Source: Gallionellaceae bacterium (GTDB lineage Bacteria > Pseudomonadota > Gammaproteobacteria > Burkholderiales > Gallionellaceae). From it: DNA of 12,315 bases. The position numbers and the translations under genes were made by a program. This document shows, one piece after another, positions 1-7,892 of the stretch (the first letter of the stretch is position 1; each line of letters opens with the position of its first letter). The notes beneath the pieces are model-generated. The model was not told the DNA's origin. It ran no database searches and saw nothing but the letters and a program-made list of their open reading frames with translations. The DNA lies in the NCBI GenBank assembly GCA_031277195.1, contig JAITMU010000194.1, forward strand, positions 1-12,315, written 5' to 3'.

Positions 1-1604
1 CTCCGCGCGAAAACCCGGATCGTATCTCCGGGCTGCAACGGTAAATTCTGCCGGTCATCGCCCTTGAGCGCCTTGCCAAGGTTGAACGGAATCAGCGAGG
101 TTGTCAGGTCACTCTTGTCCAGGCGTTCGATAACCGCATAATCCAGATTGATCTCCGAAGCGCTATACCGCTCCTCGGGGCGCACACTGCTTTTCTGCTC
201 GTTGCGCCCAGCCCGTTTGGTCTGTCCGCCGGGAAGTCGGCCATCCTGCAGCACCGACGATTGCCCGTCCTCGGCATCAATCCAGCGCCCCCCCTCCTCC
301 GCCAGATTCTGCTCGTTCCAATATCCTGGGGTAATCAGCGCGTCCATATTCGGGATCAAATCACGCACGCGCATCCCTTCCCGCCAGGGATAGCGCCCCG
401 GATGCGCCACGCTTCCGCGCAAAGTGACGGCGTTGTCGAACCGCGCGTCAATCGGCATCACGTAGACATAATCGCCGTCCTTGATCGCCCGCGCCATGCC
501 GGATTGGTCAAGCGAAAATTCGGCAACTGCGCGACCGCCGCGGTTTTCAATCCGCTCTATCCTCGCCTTCTGCCCAAACGCCGTCGTGGTCAAACCACCG
601 CCCATCTCAATCAGGCTCGCCAGCGTGGCCTCTCCATCCTTCAATTCATAGATGGCGGGGTTGTTCACGCTTCCCGAAATCGCCACCAAATTGCCGACCG
701 GCGGAATATAAATAACGTCGCCGGGTTGCAGCGAAACGTCCTTGGTCTTGTCGCCATTCAGCAGCAAGTCGTACAAATCGAATTCGGTGACCACCTTGCC
801 GTTGCGCTTGACCTGAATGTGGCGCATCGAACCTTTTTTCGATGGTCCACCGGAAACGAACAGCGCATTGACCAACGTGCTCAATGAGCTGACGGTATAA
901 GTGCCCGGGCTTCTGGCCTGCCCCACGACAAAAACCTGAATGGAACGCAATGTCCCCAACGTGACGCTCAGGTCAAAATTGCGAAACACCCGACCAACGG
1001 CGTTTTTCAAATAAGGCTGCAAATCTTCGTAATGAACGCCTGCAACATTGATGGTGCCGACCTGCGGCAAATTGATCTCACCGTTGCGATTGACCACCGC
1101 GCGCACGTCAATATCGACCTGCCCCCACCCCTTGATGACCAACTCGTCACCTGGCCCGATCATGTAATCCGGCGTGACTGGAATATTATCGACCGGCGCG
1201 AACGTATCGGGCGGCTCGTTGAACAGGCTGTAACCGTACATCGGCAGGATTTCCTGTGCCGACGCTGAGATGAAACGCTGAAATTCGCTGGGTGGCTCCG
1301 GCGGCAGGATGCGCTTGTTCTGTTCCGGCGCAGACGACGCCGTTTTCTGCCGACACGCATCGCTGTTCGGCATGACCGCGCAGACATCCACCGCGCCCGG
1401 ATCACTGCCCCTCAGCACCATGCCGTTGCCCGGTATCATCATTCCGCCGTTGCCCGGCAATCCCATACCGCCACCGAGTCCCGCGGCCGCCCCCAGCGGG
1501 GTATTGGGGAACATTTGCGCGGAAGCTGCCCCAGCCCACAGCAGCACCCCCGCCACCCAACATGCCGCACCGATACCGCGTCTCACGATCAATCTCTCAA
1601 ACAT
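1..1604 (-). CDS. SLBB-domain polysaccharide export protein (Wza-like), 3' end outside window
   Basis: Outer-membrane/periplasmic export protein for capsule or exopolysaccharide, of the polysaccharide biosynthesis/export (PES) plus SLBB family. I translated the reverse strand by hand: 534 codons stay open from the ATG at 1604-1602 to the left edge, so the C-terminus is missing. Residues 1-29 look like a type I signal peptide ending ASA before Q30; there is no lipobox, unlike E. coli Wza. A Gly/Met/Pro-rich stretch (about 38-66, with LPGNGG and IPGNGM) follows. The PES domain starts near 143 with DYMIGPGDELVIKGWG. SLBB-type repeats follow, with VVGQARSPGTYTV near 226, ISGSVNNPAIYEL near 309 and LRGSVAHPGRYPW near 395, each paired with a PGD/DGD motif such as LQPGDVIYIPP. 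A GAGGG sequence lies 4-8 bases before the start. It is transcribed away from the CcoG-like gene. The rest of the polysaccharide locus presumably lies to the left. Family certain; the exported polymer is unknown. Confidence 0.9.
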   Translation of the reverse strand, partial: MFERLIVRRGIGAACWVAGVLLWAGAASAQMFPNTPLGAAAGLGGGMGLPGNGGMMIPGNGMVLRGSDPGAVDVCAVMPNSDACRQKTASSAPEQNKRILPPEPPSEFQRFISASAQEILPMYGYSLFNEPPDTFAPVDNIPVTPDYMIGPGDELVIKGWGQVDIDVRAVVNRNGEINLPQVGTINVAGVHYEDLQPYLKNAVGRVFRNFDLSVTLGTLRSIQVFVVGQARSPGTYTVSSLSTLVNALFVSGGPSKKGSMRHIQVKRNGKVVTEFDLYDLLLNGDKTKDVSLQPGDVIYIPPVGNLVAISGSVNNPAIYELKDGEATLASLIEMGGGLTTTAFGQKARIERIENRGGRAVAEFSLDQSGMARAIKDGDYVYVMPIDARFDNAVTLRGSVAHPGRYPWREGMRVRDLIPNMDALITPGYWNEQNLAEEGGRWIDAEDGQSSVLQDGRLPGGQTKRAGRNEQKSSVRPEERYSASEINLDYAVIERLDKSDLTTSLIPFNLGKALKGDDRQNLPLQPGDTIRVFAR

Positions 1605-1833
1605 GCGTCCCTCGCTTCAATCTGCACGAAGCCTGTCGTCCCATCATTATGTGTCTTGCAGAACCCGGTGCGCACAACGCCGTCACCAGCCCCTTCCGGA
1701 GCCGGATAATAGCATTCCCGCAGACGATTTCGCACGCTCAATGCGCATCCCGCGCCAACCGGAAATGGCCACGCTAATGGACAAACCGGTAAAATAAGCG
1801 GCGAACGAACAGCAACCTTGGGGTATAAAGACC
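1605..1833. other. Divergent intergenic region with weak promoter candidates
   Basis: This gap separates the leftward export gene from the rightward CcoG-like gene, so it must hold promoters for both. The best sequence matches are a CATAAT on the minus strand (1651-1646), about 42 bases before the export gene start, and a TAAAAT on the plus strand (1790-1795), about 39 bases before the CcoG-like start. Neither has a good -35 box at the right distance. I looked for a sigma-54 GG-N10-GC site, common ahead of exopolysaccharide genes, and saw no convincing one. No ORF here has protein-like content. Confidence 0.3.
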
Positions 1834-3135
1834 ATGAGCATCAACGAAACACTCGCCGCCATCCCAGTCAAAATACAGGGCGGCCCCGCACCGAATTACC
1901 ACTGGAAACGCCGCCTCATACAAATCGTCACGCTGCTCGTTTTCATCCTGATCCCGCTCACCGGCCTGTTCCGCATCGACCTGCAAGCCGGCTATTTCGT
2001 CATCCTCGACCGCCAGGTCTGGTGGTCTGATTTCGCCCTGATGCTGGGATTCTGGACCATGCTCGCAACCGGCGCCGTGATGACGTATTCGACGGTCGGC
2101 ACGGTCTGGTGCGGCTGGGCTTGTCCGCAGAACACCCTTTCCGAATGGACCAACTATCTGACCCATAACCTGCTGGGCAAGCGCGCCAGCGTGCGCATCG
2201 ACAGCGAAAAATCGCGCATCGCCGCCGCCAAGAACAAACCGCTCAACTGGCTGGTGCTGATGTTCAGCATGCTGGCGACCTCGCTGGTTCTGGCAATCGT
2301 GCCGTTTCTGTATCTTTATCCGACCGATGCCATCTGGTCGATGATCACCTTCCGTCCCGACCCGCGCCTGCCGAAATTCACGCACCTGCTGTATTTCGTT
2401 TTCGTATTCGCCGCCTTTCTGAACATCGCCCTGATCCGGCACATCCTGTGCCGTTATTTCTGCCTGTATCGCATGTGGCAGCACTTGTTCAAAACAAAGA
2501 AGACGCTGCACGTCGAATACGACGCGAGCCGTTCCGCCGACTGCGCGAAGTGCAACTACTGCGAAACTTCCTGCTTTCTCGATCTGGATCCGACCCAGTT
2601 CAAGATTTACGACAGTTGCATCAACTGCGGCGAATGCATCGACGCCTGCGACCGGCTGCACGCGCGCGAAGGCAAACGCGGCCTGTTGCGATTCGAGTTC
2701 GGCGAGCGTCGCCTCGACCACGGCTGGCGCGACAGCGTGGACAATCTGGCTTCACGTCTGGGCTGGACGGGCGTGCTGTTTGCCGTCGGACTCGGCCTGT
2801 TCGTCTGGGGTTTCGCGACTTACTCGCCGTATGCCGTCGCCGCCTCCCGTGTGGTCAGTCTTGCCAACGCCACCACCAACGAATATCAGATACAGGTATC
2901 GAACAAGGTTTACGCGCCCGCAGAAGTCGCGCTGTCAATTCAGGGACTGCCTGAAGGCAGTTATCATCTGCAGGCCAGCACGGTGAACATCGCCCCCAGT
3001 GCGCGCGCCGATGTCGATCTGAGCCTTTCGCCCTCCCTGTCCAAAGGCTTGCACCGGATCATCATCGAGGCGCGCGCAACAAACGGGTGGAGCGAAAAAG
3101 TCGTATTGGAACACTACGCCTCAGGCACGCCCTGA
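1834..3135 (+). CDS. CcoG/FixG-like membrane protein with two 4Fe-4S clusters
   Basis: A polytopic inner-membrane iron-sulfur protein of 433 residues related to CcoG/FixG, the accessory protein for cbb3 cytochrome oxidase assembly thought to reduce copper. Hydrophobic segments lie near 28-46, 66-84, 139-160, 183-202 and 312-330. Two membrane-proximal cysteine pairs are visible: CGWACPQ (C93, C97) and CRYFCLYRMWQ (C206, C210). Two ferredoxin-type motifs follow: C237-C240-C243-C247 and C262-C265-C268-C272. The C-terminal 90 residues (TNEYQIQVSNKVYAP onward) resemble the Ig-like FixG_C domain. It is shorter than typical CcoG (about 470-490), CRYFCL replaces the usual CxYMCP, and CF replaces CP after the first ferredoxin motif. 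No ccoNOP, ccoI or ccoS gene is in view, so the cbb3 role is only an inference; another electron-transfer or metal-reduction role is possible. GGGG at 1820-1823 is a weak ribosome site. purB follows after 42 bases. Confidence 0.8.
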   Translation: MSINETLAAIPVKIQGGPAPNYHWKRRLIQIVTLLVFILIPLTGLFRIDLQAGYFVILDRQVWWSDFALMLGFWTMLATGAVMTYSTVGTVWCGWACPQNTLSEWTNYLTHNLLGKRASVRIDSEKSRIAAAKNKPLNWLVLMFSMLATSLVLAIVPFLYLYPTDAIWSMITFRPDPRLPKFTHLLYFVFVFAAFLNIALIRHILCRYFCLYRMWQHLFKTKKTLHVEYDASRSADCAKCNYCETSCFLDLDPTQFKIYDSCINCGECIDACDRLHAREGKRGLLRFEFGERRLDHGWRDSVDNLASRLGWTGVLFAVGLGLFVWGFATYSPYAVAASRVVSLANATTNEYQIQVSNKVYAPAEVALSIQGLPEGSYHLQASTVNIAPSARADVDLSLSPSLSKGLHRIIIEARATNGWSEKVVLEHYASGTP

Positions 3136-3177
3136 TGATGACCGCAAACGGCACATTTCATTTAAACTCTGCCCACC

Positions 3178-4548
3178 ATGACGCTTTCCACTCTCACCGC
3201 CCTGTCTCCGCTTGATGGCCGCTACGTCGGCAAGGTCGACGCGCTACGCAATCACTTCAGCGAATACGGCCTGATGCGCTATCGCGTGCTGATCGAAATC
3301 GAATGGTTCAAGGCGCTGGCTGCGGAGCCGTCCATCACCGGCTTCCCGCCGCTTTCCGACGCCACGCAGAAACAACTGGACACACTTGCCAGCGAATTCA
3401 GCGTCGCCGATGCCGAGGCAATCAAGACCATCGAAAAGCGCACCAACCACGACGTGAAAGCCATCGAATACTGGCTGCGCGACAAGCTGGCGACCAATCC
3501 GGAAACGGCGGACAAGCTCGAATTCATCCACTTCGCCTGCACTTCAGAAGACATCAACAATCTCTCGCACGCGCTGATGCTGAAAGCAGGCCGTGATGAT
3601 GTCCTGCTGCCCGCGCTGGATACGATCATCAACCGTCTGCGCGACCTCGCGCATCAACTCGCGGATCTGCCCATGCTGTGCCGCACGCACGGCCAGACCG
3701 CCACGCCCAGCACGCTGGGCAAGGAAATGGCCAACGTCACGCACCGCCTGCTGCGCGCCCGCGAACGTCTCGCCAGTGTCGAACTGCTCGGCAAGATCAA
3801 CGGCGCCACCGGCAATTACAACGCGCATCTCGCCGCCTATCCCGATGTGGACTGGGAAAATTTCGCGCGCCGCTTCGTCGAAGCGCGCGGCCTCAGCTTC
3901 AATCCCTACACCATCCAGATTGAGCCGCACGATTGCATGGCGGAACTGTACGACGCCTGCGCCCGCGCCAACACCATTCTGATCGACCTCAACCGCGACA
4001 TCTGGGGCTACATCTCGCTCGGCTATTTCAAACAAAAAGTCGTGGCGGGTGAAGTCGGCTCCTCCACCATGCCGCACAAGGTCAACCCGATCGACTTTGA
4101 AAATTCGGAAGGCAACCTCGGCCTCGCCAATGCGCTGTTGCGGCACCTGTCCGACAAGCTGCCCGTCTCGCGCTGGCAACGCGATCTGACGGATTCCACC
4201 GTGCTGCGCAACATGGGCGTGGCGTTCGGTCATACGCTGCTGGCCTGGGAATCCTGCCTGAAAGGGCTGGGCAAACTCGAAGTCAATCCGCAGCGCGTGG
4301 CGGAAGACCTCGACAACAGCTGGGAAGTGCTGGCGGAGCCGATCCAGACCGTCATGCGCCGCTACGGCATCGCCAACGCCTACGACAAACTCAAGGAATT
4401 CACGCGCGGCAAAGACGGCATCAACCGCGACAGCCTGCGCGCTTTCATCACCGAACAGGAAATACCGGAAGCGGACAAAGCGCGCCTGCTCGCGCTGACA
4501 CCGGCGGACTACACCGGCAAGGCGGCGGAGTTGGCGCGCAGGATATAG
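3178..4548 (+). CDS. purB: Adenylosuccinate lyase
   Basis: Cytosolic enzyme of purine synthesis. It releases fumarate from SAICAR and from adenylosuccinate, the latter being the last step to AMP. The protein has 456 residues, the same length as E. coli PurB, and aligns from the first residues (LTALSPLDGRY). Conserved parts of the fumarase/aspartase superfamily are in place: TSEDINN at 122-128, RTHGQTATPST at 169-179 with the general acid H171, and the signature loop GSSTMPHKVNP at 294-304 with the catalytic base S295. These numbers match the E. coli enzyme. There is no clear Shine-Dalgarno sequence before the ATG; a TTTAAA at 3161-3166 lies just upstream but lacks a -35 partner. The gene may be read through from the CcoG-like gene 42 bases upstream or from its own weak promoter. 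The lipoprotein gene follows 32 bases downstream on the same strand. Confidence 0.97.
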   Translation: MTLSTLTALSPLDGRYVGKVDALRNHFSEYGLMRYRVLIEIEWFKALAAEPSITGFPPLSDATQKQLDTLASEFSVADAEAIKTIEKRTNHDVKAIEYWLRDKLATNPETADKLEFIHFACTSEDINNLSHALMLKAGRDDVLLPALDTIINRLRDLAHQLADLPMLCRTHGQTATPSTLGKEMANVTHRLLRARERLASVELLGKINGATGNYNAHLAAYPDVDWENFARRFVEARGLSFNPYTIQIEPHDCMAELYDACARANTILIDLNRDIWGYISLGYFKQKVVAGEVGSSTMPHKVNPIDFENSEGNLGLANALLRHLSDKLPVSRWQRDLTDSTVLRNMGVAFGHTLLAWESCLKGLGKLEVNPQRVAEDLDNSWEVLAEPIQTVMRRYGIANAYDKLKEFTRGKDGINRDSLRAFITEQEIPEADKARLLALTPADYTGKAAELARRI

Positions 4549-4580
4549 AACTGCAAACCTGAACGAAGGCGGGGCGCACC

Positions 4581-5159
4581 ATGCAAATCCATCGAAATGC
4601 CGGAAGGCACATCCTGATTCTTGCCACCGGCGCGCTCCTGTCAGGCTGCATGTCGCTCACGCCGACAACGCCAAGTGACACCGGAACTGCCGCCTCCCTG
4701 ACCGCCCGACCGGCCATTCTCCGCAGCTACACCCCCATTGCCGTCATCAAGGATTCCGTCAGCCCGGAAAACAAACGCAAGGCAGATTTCTTTTACGTCT
4801 CGGCAATCAATGGGGAAAAAGTTGAAGACAGCCGGCTAAAAACCCTTGCAGCCAACCGTGGACACGGGTTCGAGATGACACCCGAAACGATCGCAAGAAG
4901 CATTCCGGTTCAAGAGACCACGTTTACCATTGTGGGTCGAACCGAATATGCCGCGCCGATACTCACGCTCACGAACACCGTCTACCAGGTAACAGGCGCC
5001 ATCACGTTCACGCCGGAAGCCTCTCACCGCTATGTGGTTCGCGGCAAACTGGGGGAAGACTACTCTGCCGTATGGATCGAAGATGAAGAAACCGGCACGC
5101 TGGTCAGCAACAAAATCGAGACATACGGATCATCGGCGCTCGGAACGCTGGACAAATAA
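4581..5159 (+). CDS. Small lipoprotein of unknown function
   Basis: A 192-residue protein I do not recognise. It begins with a lipoprotein signal: charged start MQIHRNAGRH, hydrophobic core ILILATGALL, and lipobox LLSGC with the lipidated cysteine at C23. Residues after C23 (MSL) carry no Asp at +2, which in enterobacterial rules favours the outer membrane. A Thr/Ser/Pro-rich linker (about 27-45) leads to a mixed alpha/beta-like body containing FFYVSAINGEKVEDSR (around 70-85), TIVGRTEYAAPI and, near the end, YVVRGKLGEDYSAVWIED, which reads like the closing strands of a small sandwich domain. There is no enzyme motif. GAAGG about ten bases before the ATG can act as ribosome site. It sits 32 bases after purB and could share its transcript. 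It converges with panD, leaving only 14 bases between the two stop codons. Real gene with good confidence; function unknown. Confidence 0.8.
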   Translation: MQIHRNAGRHILILATGALLSGCMSLTPTTPSDTGTAASLTARPAILRSYTPIAVIKDSVSPENKRKADFFYVSAINGEKVEDSRLKTLAANRGHGFEMTPETIARSIPVQETTFTIVGRTEYAAPILTLTNTVYQVTGAITFTPEASHRYVVRGKLGEDYSAVWIEDEETGTLVSNKIETYGSSALGTLDK

Positions 5160-5173
5160 CACCCAAACAGTCT

Positions 5174-5554
5174 TTACGCCGCCTGCGCGGGAATATGCTG
5201 CCGTTGCGAAACGATGCGGTTGTTCTCGTCCACGTAAACGAGTTGCGGCTGGAATTTCTGCAATTCCAGTTCTGAATACATCGCGTAGGTCGCGATGATG
5301 AGGATGTCGCCGGGATCGGCTTTGTGCGCCGCCGCGCCGTTCACCGAAATGACGCCGGAGCCGCGCTGGGCGCGGATGGCGTAAGTGGTGAAGCGCTCGC
5401 CGTTGGTCACGTTGTAGATGTCGATCTGCTGGTACTCGCGGATGTCCGCGGCATCCAGCAAATCCTCGTCTATCGCGCACGAGCCCTCGTAATGCAGCTC
5501 CGAGCGCGTCACGCGCACACGGTGCAGTTTGGACTTGAGCATGATGCGTTGCAT
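5174..5554 (-). CDS. panD: Aspartate 1-decarboxylase (pyruvoyl enzyme)
   Basis: Makes beta-alanine from L-aspartate for pantothenate synthesis. The 126-residue proenzyme has the same length as E. coli PanD. The self-cleavage site is G24-S25 within HYEGSCAID; S25 becomes the pyruvoyl cofactor after the chain is split into a short beta and a longer alpha subunit. R54, T57 and Y58 in NGERFTTY, used for substrate binding and processing, are present, as is the SGVISVNGAAAH stretch. A strong GGGAGG lies 6-11 bases before the ATG, the best ribosome site in the operon. It is last in the minus-strand block, 28 bases after panC. E. coli PanD needs the maturation factor PanZ; no such gene is visible here. 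No hairpin with a T-run follows the stop. Confidence 0.97.
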   Translation of the reverse strand: MQRIMLKSKLHRVRVTRSELHYEGSCAIDEDLLDAADIREYQQIDIYNVTNGERFTTYAIRAQRGSGVISVNGAAAHKADPGDILIIATYAMYSELELQKFQPQLVYVDENNRIVSQRQHIPAQAA

Positions 5555-5582
5555 GGGGTACCTCCCGCAAATGGGGGACGCA

Positions 5583-6407
5583 TTATATACAAACTTCCAG
5601 ATTATCGATTAATCGCGTCTGTCCGAGCCAGGCGGCGGCGAGTATGACCAACTCGCGTTCACCGGCGCGCGGCGGCAACAAATCGGACTGCGCGCGCACG
5701 GCGACGTAATCCACCCGCCAGCCTTGCGCGGTCAAATTTTCCGCCGCTTCGCGCGCCAATTCATCGTAATCCGTCGCGTCGCCGAGCATGACTTCGCGCA
5801 TGGCAACCAGCGTTTGACGCAGCGCAACCGCTTTGGTTCGCTCGTCCGCGCTCAAATACTGATTGCGCGAACTCAGCGCCAGCCCGTCCGCCGCGCGCGC
5901 GGTTTCGCCGCCGACGATCTCAACCGGCATGTTCAGTTGCGCCACCACCTGGCGGATCACGAAAAGCTGCTGGTAATCCTTTTTGCCGAACACGGCGAAC
6001 TGTGGTCGCACGATTTCCAGCAATTTGGTCACCACCGTCGCCACGCCGCGAAAATGCCCCGGACGAAACGCGCCGCACAAATCGTCCTCCAGCGGCGGGA
6101 TCACCGTCACCTGCTGCGGTTGCGGATACAACTCGCGCTCGTCCGGCGCGAACACCACGTCCGCCAAACCTTCCAGCTTTTCGCAATCCGCCTGCAACGT
6201 GCGCGGATAACGGCCAAAGTCCTCGTTTGCGCCGAATTGCAAAGGATTAACGAAGATGCTGACGACAACGCAGCGGCCTTTTTCCCGCGCAATGCGCACC
6301 AGATCGAGATGACCTTCGTGCAGATTGCCCATGGTCGGAACAAACGCGACCGCCGTCTCTGCCGCAAGACGGCGACGCAATTCGGCGACAGTGGAAACAA
6401 GCTGCAT
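5583..6407 (-). CDS. panC: Pantothenate synthetase (pantoate-beta-alanine ligase)
   Basis: Joins pantoate and beta-alanine using ATP, through a pantoyl-adenylate intermediate, to give pantothenate in the cytosol. It has 274 residues, close to the usual 280. The nucleotidyltransferase HIGH-type motif is PTMGNLHEGH at 24-33. GKKDYQQL at 141-148 and the KMSKS-like LALSSRNQYL at 176-185 are the other family signatures. The start codon overlaps the panB stop by one base (TGATG on the minus strand), which suggests translational coupling. The substrates come from the neighbours: pantoate via panB (plus a ketopantoate reductase not seen here) and beta-alanine from panD downstream. Confidence 0.97.
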   Translation of the reverse strand: MQLVSTVAELRRRLAAETAVAFVPTMGNLHEGHLDLVRIAREKGRCVVVSIFVNPLQFGANEDFGRYPRTLQADCEKLEGLADVVFAPDERELYPQPQQVTVIPPLEDDLCGAFRPGHFRGVATVVTKLLEIVRPQFAVFGKKDYQQLFVIRQVVAQLNMPVEIVGGETARAADGLALSSRNQYLSADERTKAVALRQTLVAMREVMLGDATDYDELAREAAENLTAQGWRVDYVAVRAQSDLLPPRAGERELVILAAAWLGQTRLIDNLEVCI

Positions 6408-7198
6408 CAGAAACTGTGTTCCCCGCCCGGAAACGCGCCGGACTTCACTTCCGCCGCATACCGCGCCACGGCCTCAGCGATGGAAGCCGCGCCCTGCATG
6501 TAATTTTTCACGAAGGAGGGCTTCTTGCCCGGATAAATGTCCAGCATGTCATGCAGCACCAACACCTGACCGGAACACGCCGCGCCCGCGCCGATGCCGA
6601 TGGTGGGAATGCGCACCCGCGCGGTGATTTCTCCGGCGAGCCGCGCTGGCACGGCTTCCAGCACGATCAGACTGGCGCCGGCTTGATCGAGCGCAGCGGC
6701 ATCGCTCAACAACCGCTGCGCGTCCGCGTCGCTCTTGCCTTGCGCGCGATAACCGCCAAGCTGATGCACCGACTGCGGCGTCAAGCCGATGTGCGCGCAC
6801 ACCGGAATGCCGCGCTGCGTCAGGAACGCAACCGTGCCCGCCATCGCTGCGCCGCCTTCCAGCTTGACCATCTGCGCGCCCGCCGCCATCAGCCGCGCCG
6901 CGTGTTCAAAGGTTTTTTCCGGACTGACCTGAAACGTGCCGAACGGCATGTCCGCGATGACGAACGCGCGCTTCGCGCCGCGCGCCACACATGCGGTGTG
7001 GTAAACCATCTCGTCCAGCGTCACCGGCAGCGTGCTTTCGTGCCCCTGCAACACCATGCCCAGCGAATCGCCCACCAGCAGCACGTCGATGCCGTTCGCC
7101 TCCAGCAACGCGGCAAAGCTGGCGTCGTAACACGTCAGCGTCGCCAGCTTTTCACCCTTGGCGTGCATGGCTTGCAGATCAGTCAATGTCGTTCGCAT
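6407..7198 (-). CDS. panB: 3-methyl-2-oxobutanoate hydroxymethyltransferase
   Basis: Transfers a hydroxymethyl group from 5,10-methylene-tetrahydrofolate to ketoisovalerate, giving ketopantoate, the first committed step of pantothenate synthesis. With the ATG at 7198 the protein has 263 residues (E. coli 264). Metal ligands D44 (VGDSLG) and D83 (IADMPFG), substrate residues K112 and E114 (VKLEG) and the catalytic E181 (VLEAVP) are all present. A GTG at 7201 would add one residue and overlap the kinase stop as GTGA. I prefer the ATG because it aligns with E. coli PanB and because the upstream GGGGG (7203-7207) is four bases from it but only one from the GTG. With the ATG, the junction with the kinase stop is TGATG, identical to the panB/panC junction. 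The folate gene folK in the same block is related in substrate, since PanB consumes a folate cofactor. Confidence 0.96.
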   Translation of the reverse strand: MRTTLTDLQAMHAKGEKLATLTCYDASFAALLEANGIDVLLVGDSLGMVLQGHESTLPVTLDEMVYHTACVARGAKRAFVIADMPFGTFQVSPEKTFEHAARLMAAGAQMVKLEGGAAMAGTVAFLTQRGIPVCAHIGLTPQSVHQLGGYRAQGKSDADAQRLLSDAAALDQAGASLIVLEAVPARLAGEITARVRIPTIGIGAGAACSGQVLVLHDMLDIYPGKKPSFVKNYMQGAASIAEAVARYAAEVKSGAFPGGEHSF

Positions 7199-7836
7199 CA
7201 CGCCCCCATGCTGAAAAATTCGCGCGGCCCGCGCATCTCGTTGATGCGTTGCAGCAGCAACGAAAAATCGTCCTCATTATCCACGAAATTCAGGTGCTCG
7301 CTGTTAATCACCAACACCGGCGCCGCGTCGTAATGGTGGAAGAAATCACTGTACGCCTGCGCCAGCCGCGTCAAATAAAAATCGGAAATCGCGCGTTCGT
7401 GCGCGTGCGCGCGGCGGCGCACGCGCTCGACCAGCTTTTCCACCGGCGCTTGCAGGTAGATCACCAGATCCGGCGCGGGCGCTTGCGGCGCGAGGCTCGC
7501 GTAAATGTTCTGATACAGCGAAAACTCCTCGTCGCTCAGGTTGATGCGCGCAAACAACCTGTCCTTGTCGAACAGGTAATCCGTGATCGTGCGCGTTTGA
7601 AACAAATCGCGCTGCGCCAGATCGCGCACCTCATTGCTGCGCTGAAACAGGAAAAACAACTGTGTCGGCAGCGCGTTGCGCAGCGGGTCTTGATAGAAGC
7701 GCGCAAGAAAAGGATTTTCCTCCGGCTTCTCCAGCAAGGTCTGCGCGCCGAGGTGGTCGGACAAACGCTGCGCCAAACTGGTCTTGCCGACGCCGATGGG
7801 GCCTTCGATGGCGATGTAGTTGTATTTATCGAGCAT
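7198..7836 (-). CDS. Deoxynucleoside kinase family protein (deoxyadenosine/deoxyguanosine kinase-like)
   Basis: Phosphorylates deoxynucleosides with ATP in the cytosolic salvage pathway, by membership of the dNK family. The protein has 212 residues, usual for bacterial members. The P-loop is GPIGVGKTS at 12-20 with K18. E36 in EKPEENPF is placed as the catalytic/base-binding acidic residue, DYLFDKDRLFA at 86-96 is the D(R/K)-type motif of this family, and an Arg-rich LID (RVRRRAHAHER, about 138-148) closes over ATP. The exact nucleoside preference cannot be read from sequence. The ATG at 7836 is the only in-frame start before the P-loop; a GGAG sits rather far upstream (14 bases). Location between folK and panB is a common betaproteobacterial arrangement. 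The inverted repeat at 7893-7978 ends 57 bases upstream of the start. Confidence 0.92.
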   Translation of the reverse strand: MLDKYNYIAIEGPIGVGKTSLAQRLSDHLGAQTLLEKPEENPFLARFYQDPLRNALPTQLFFLFQRSNEVRDLAQRDLFQTRTITDYLFDKDRLFARINLSDEEFSLYQNIYASLAPQAPAPDLVIYLQAPVEKLVERVRRRAHAHERAISDFYLTRLAQAYSDFFHHYDAAPVLVINSEHLNFVDNEDDFSLLLQRINEMRGPREFFSMGA

Positions 7837-7892
7837 GTGGTTTCAACATTCTCCAGCCAAGACATCTCCAAATAGAGACGCGGCGGTTTTAC

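Noticed and set aside
148..1268. Several plus-strand ORFs at the left end
   Set aside because: They oppose the SLBB export gene, whose minus-strand frame is open for all 534 codons and shows full domain structure.
1774..2721. 315-residue minus-strand ORF opposite the CcoG-like gene
   Set aside because: Antisense shadow; the plus strand carries clear membrane segments and cysteine motifs.
6416..7875. Long plus-strand ORFs opposite panB and the kinase gene
   Set aside because: Antisense frames with His/Arg/Gln-rich content and no family features; the minus-strand genes are certain.
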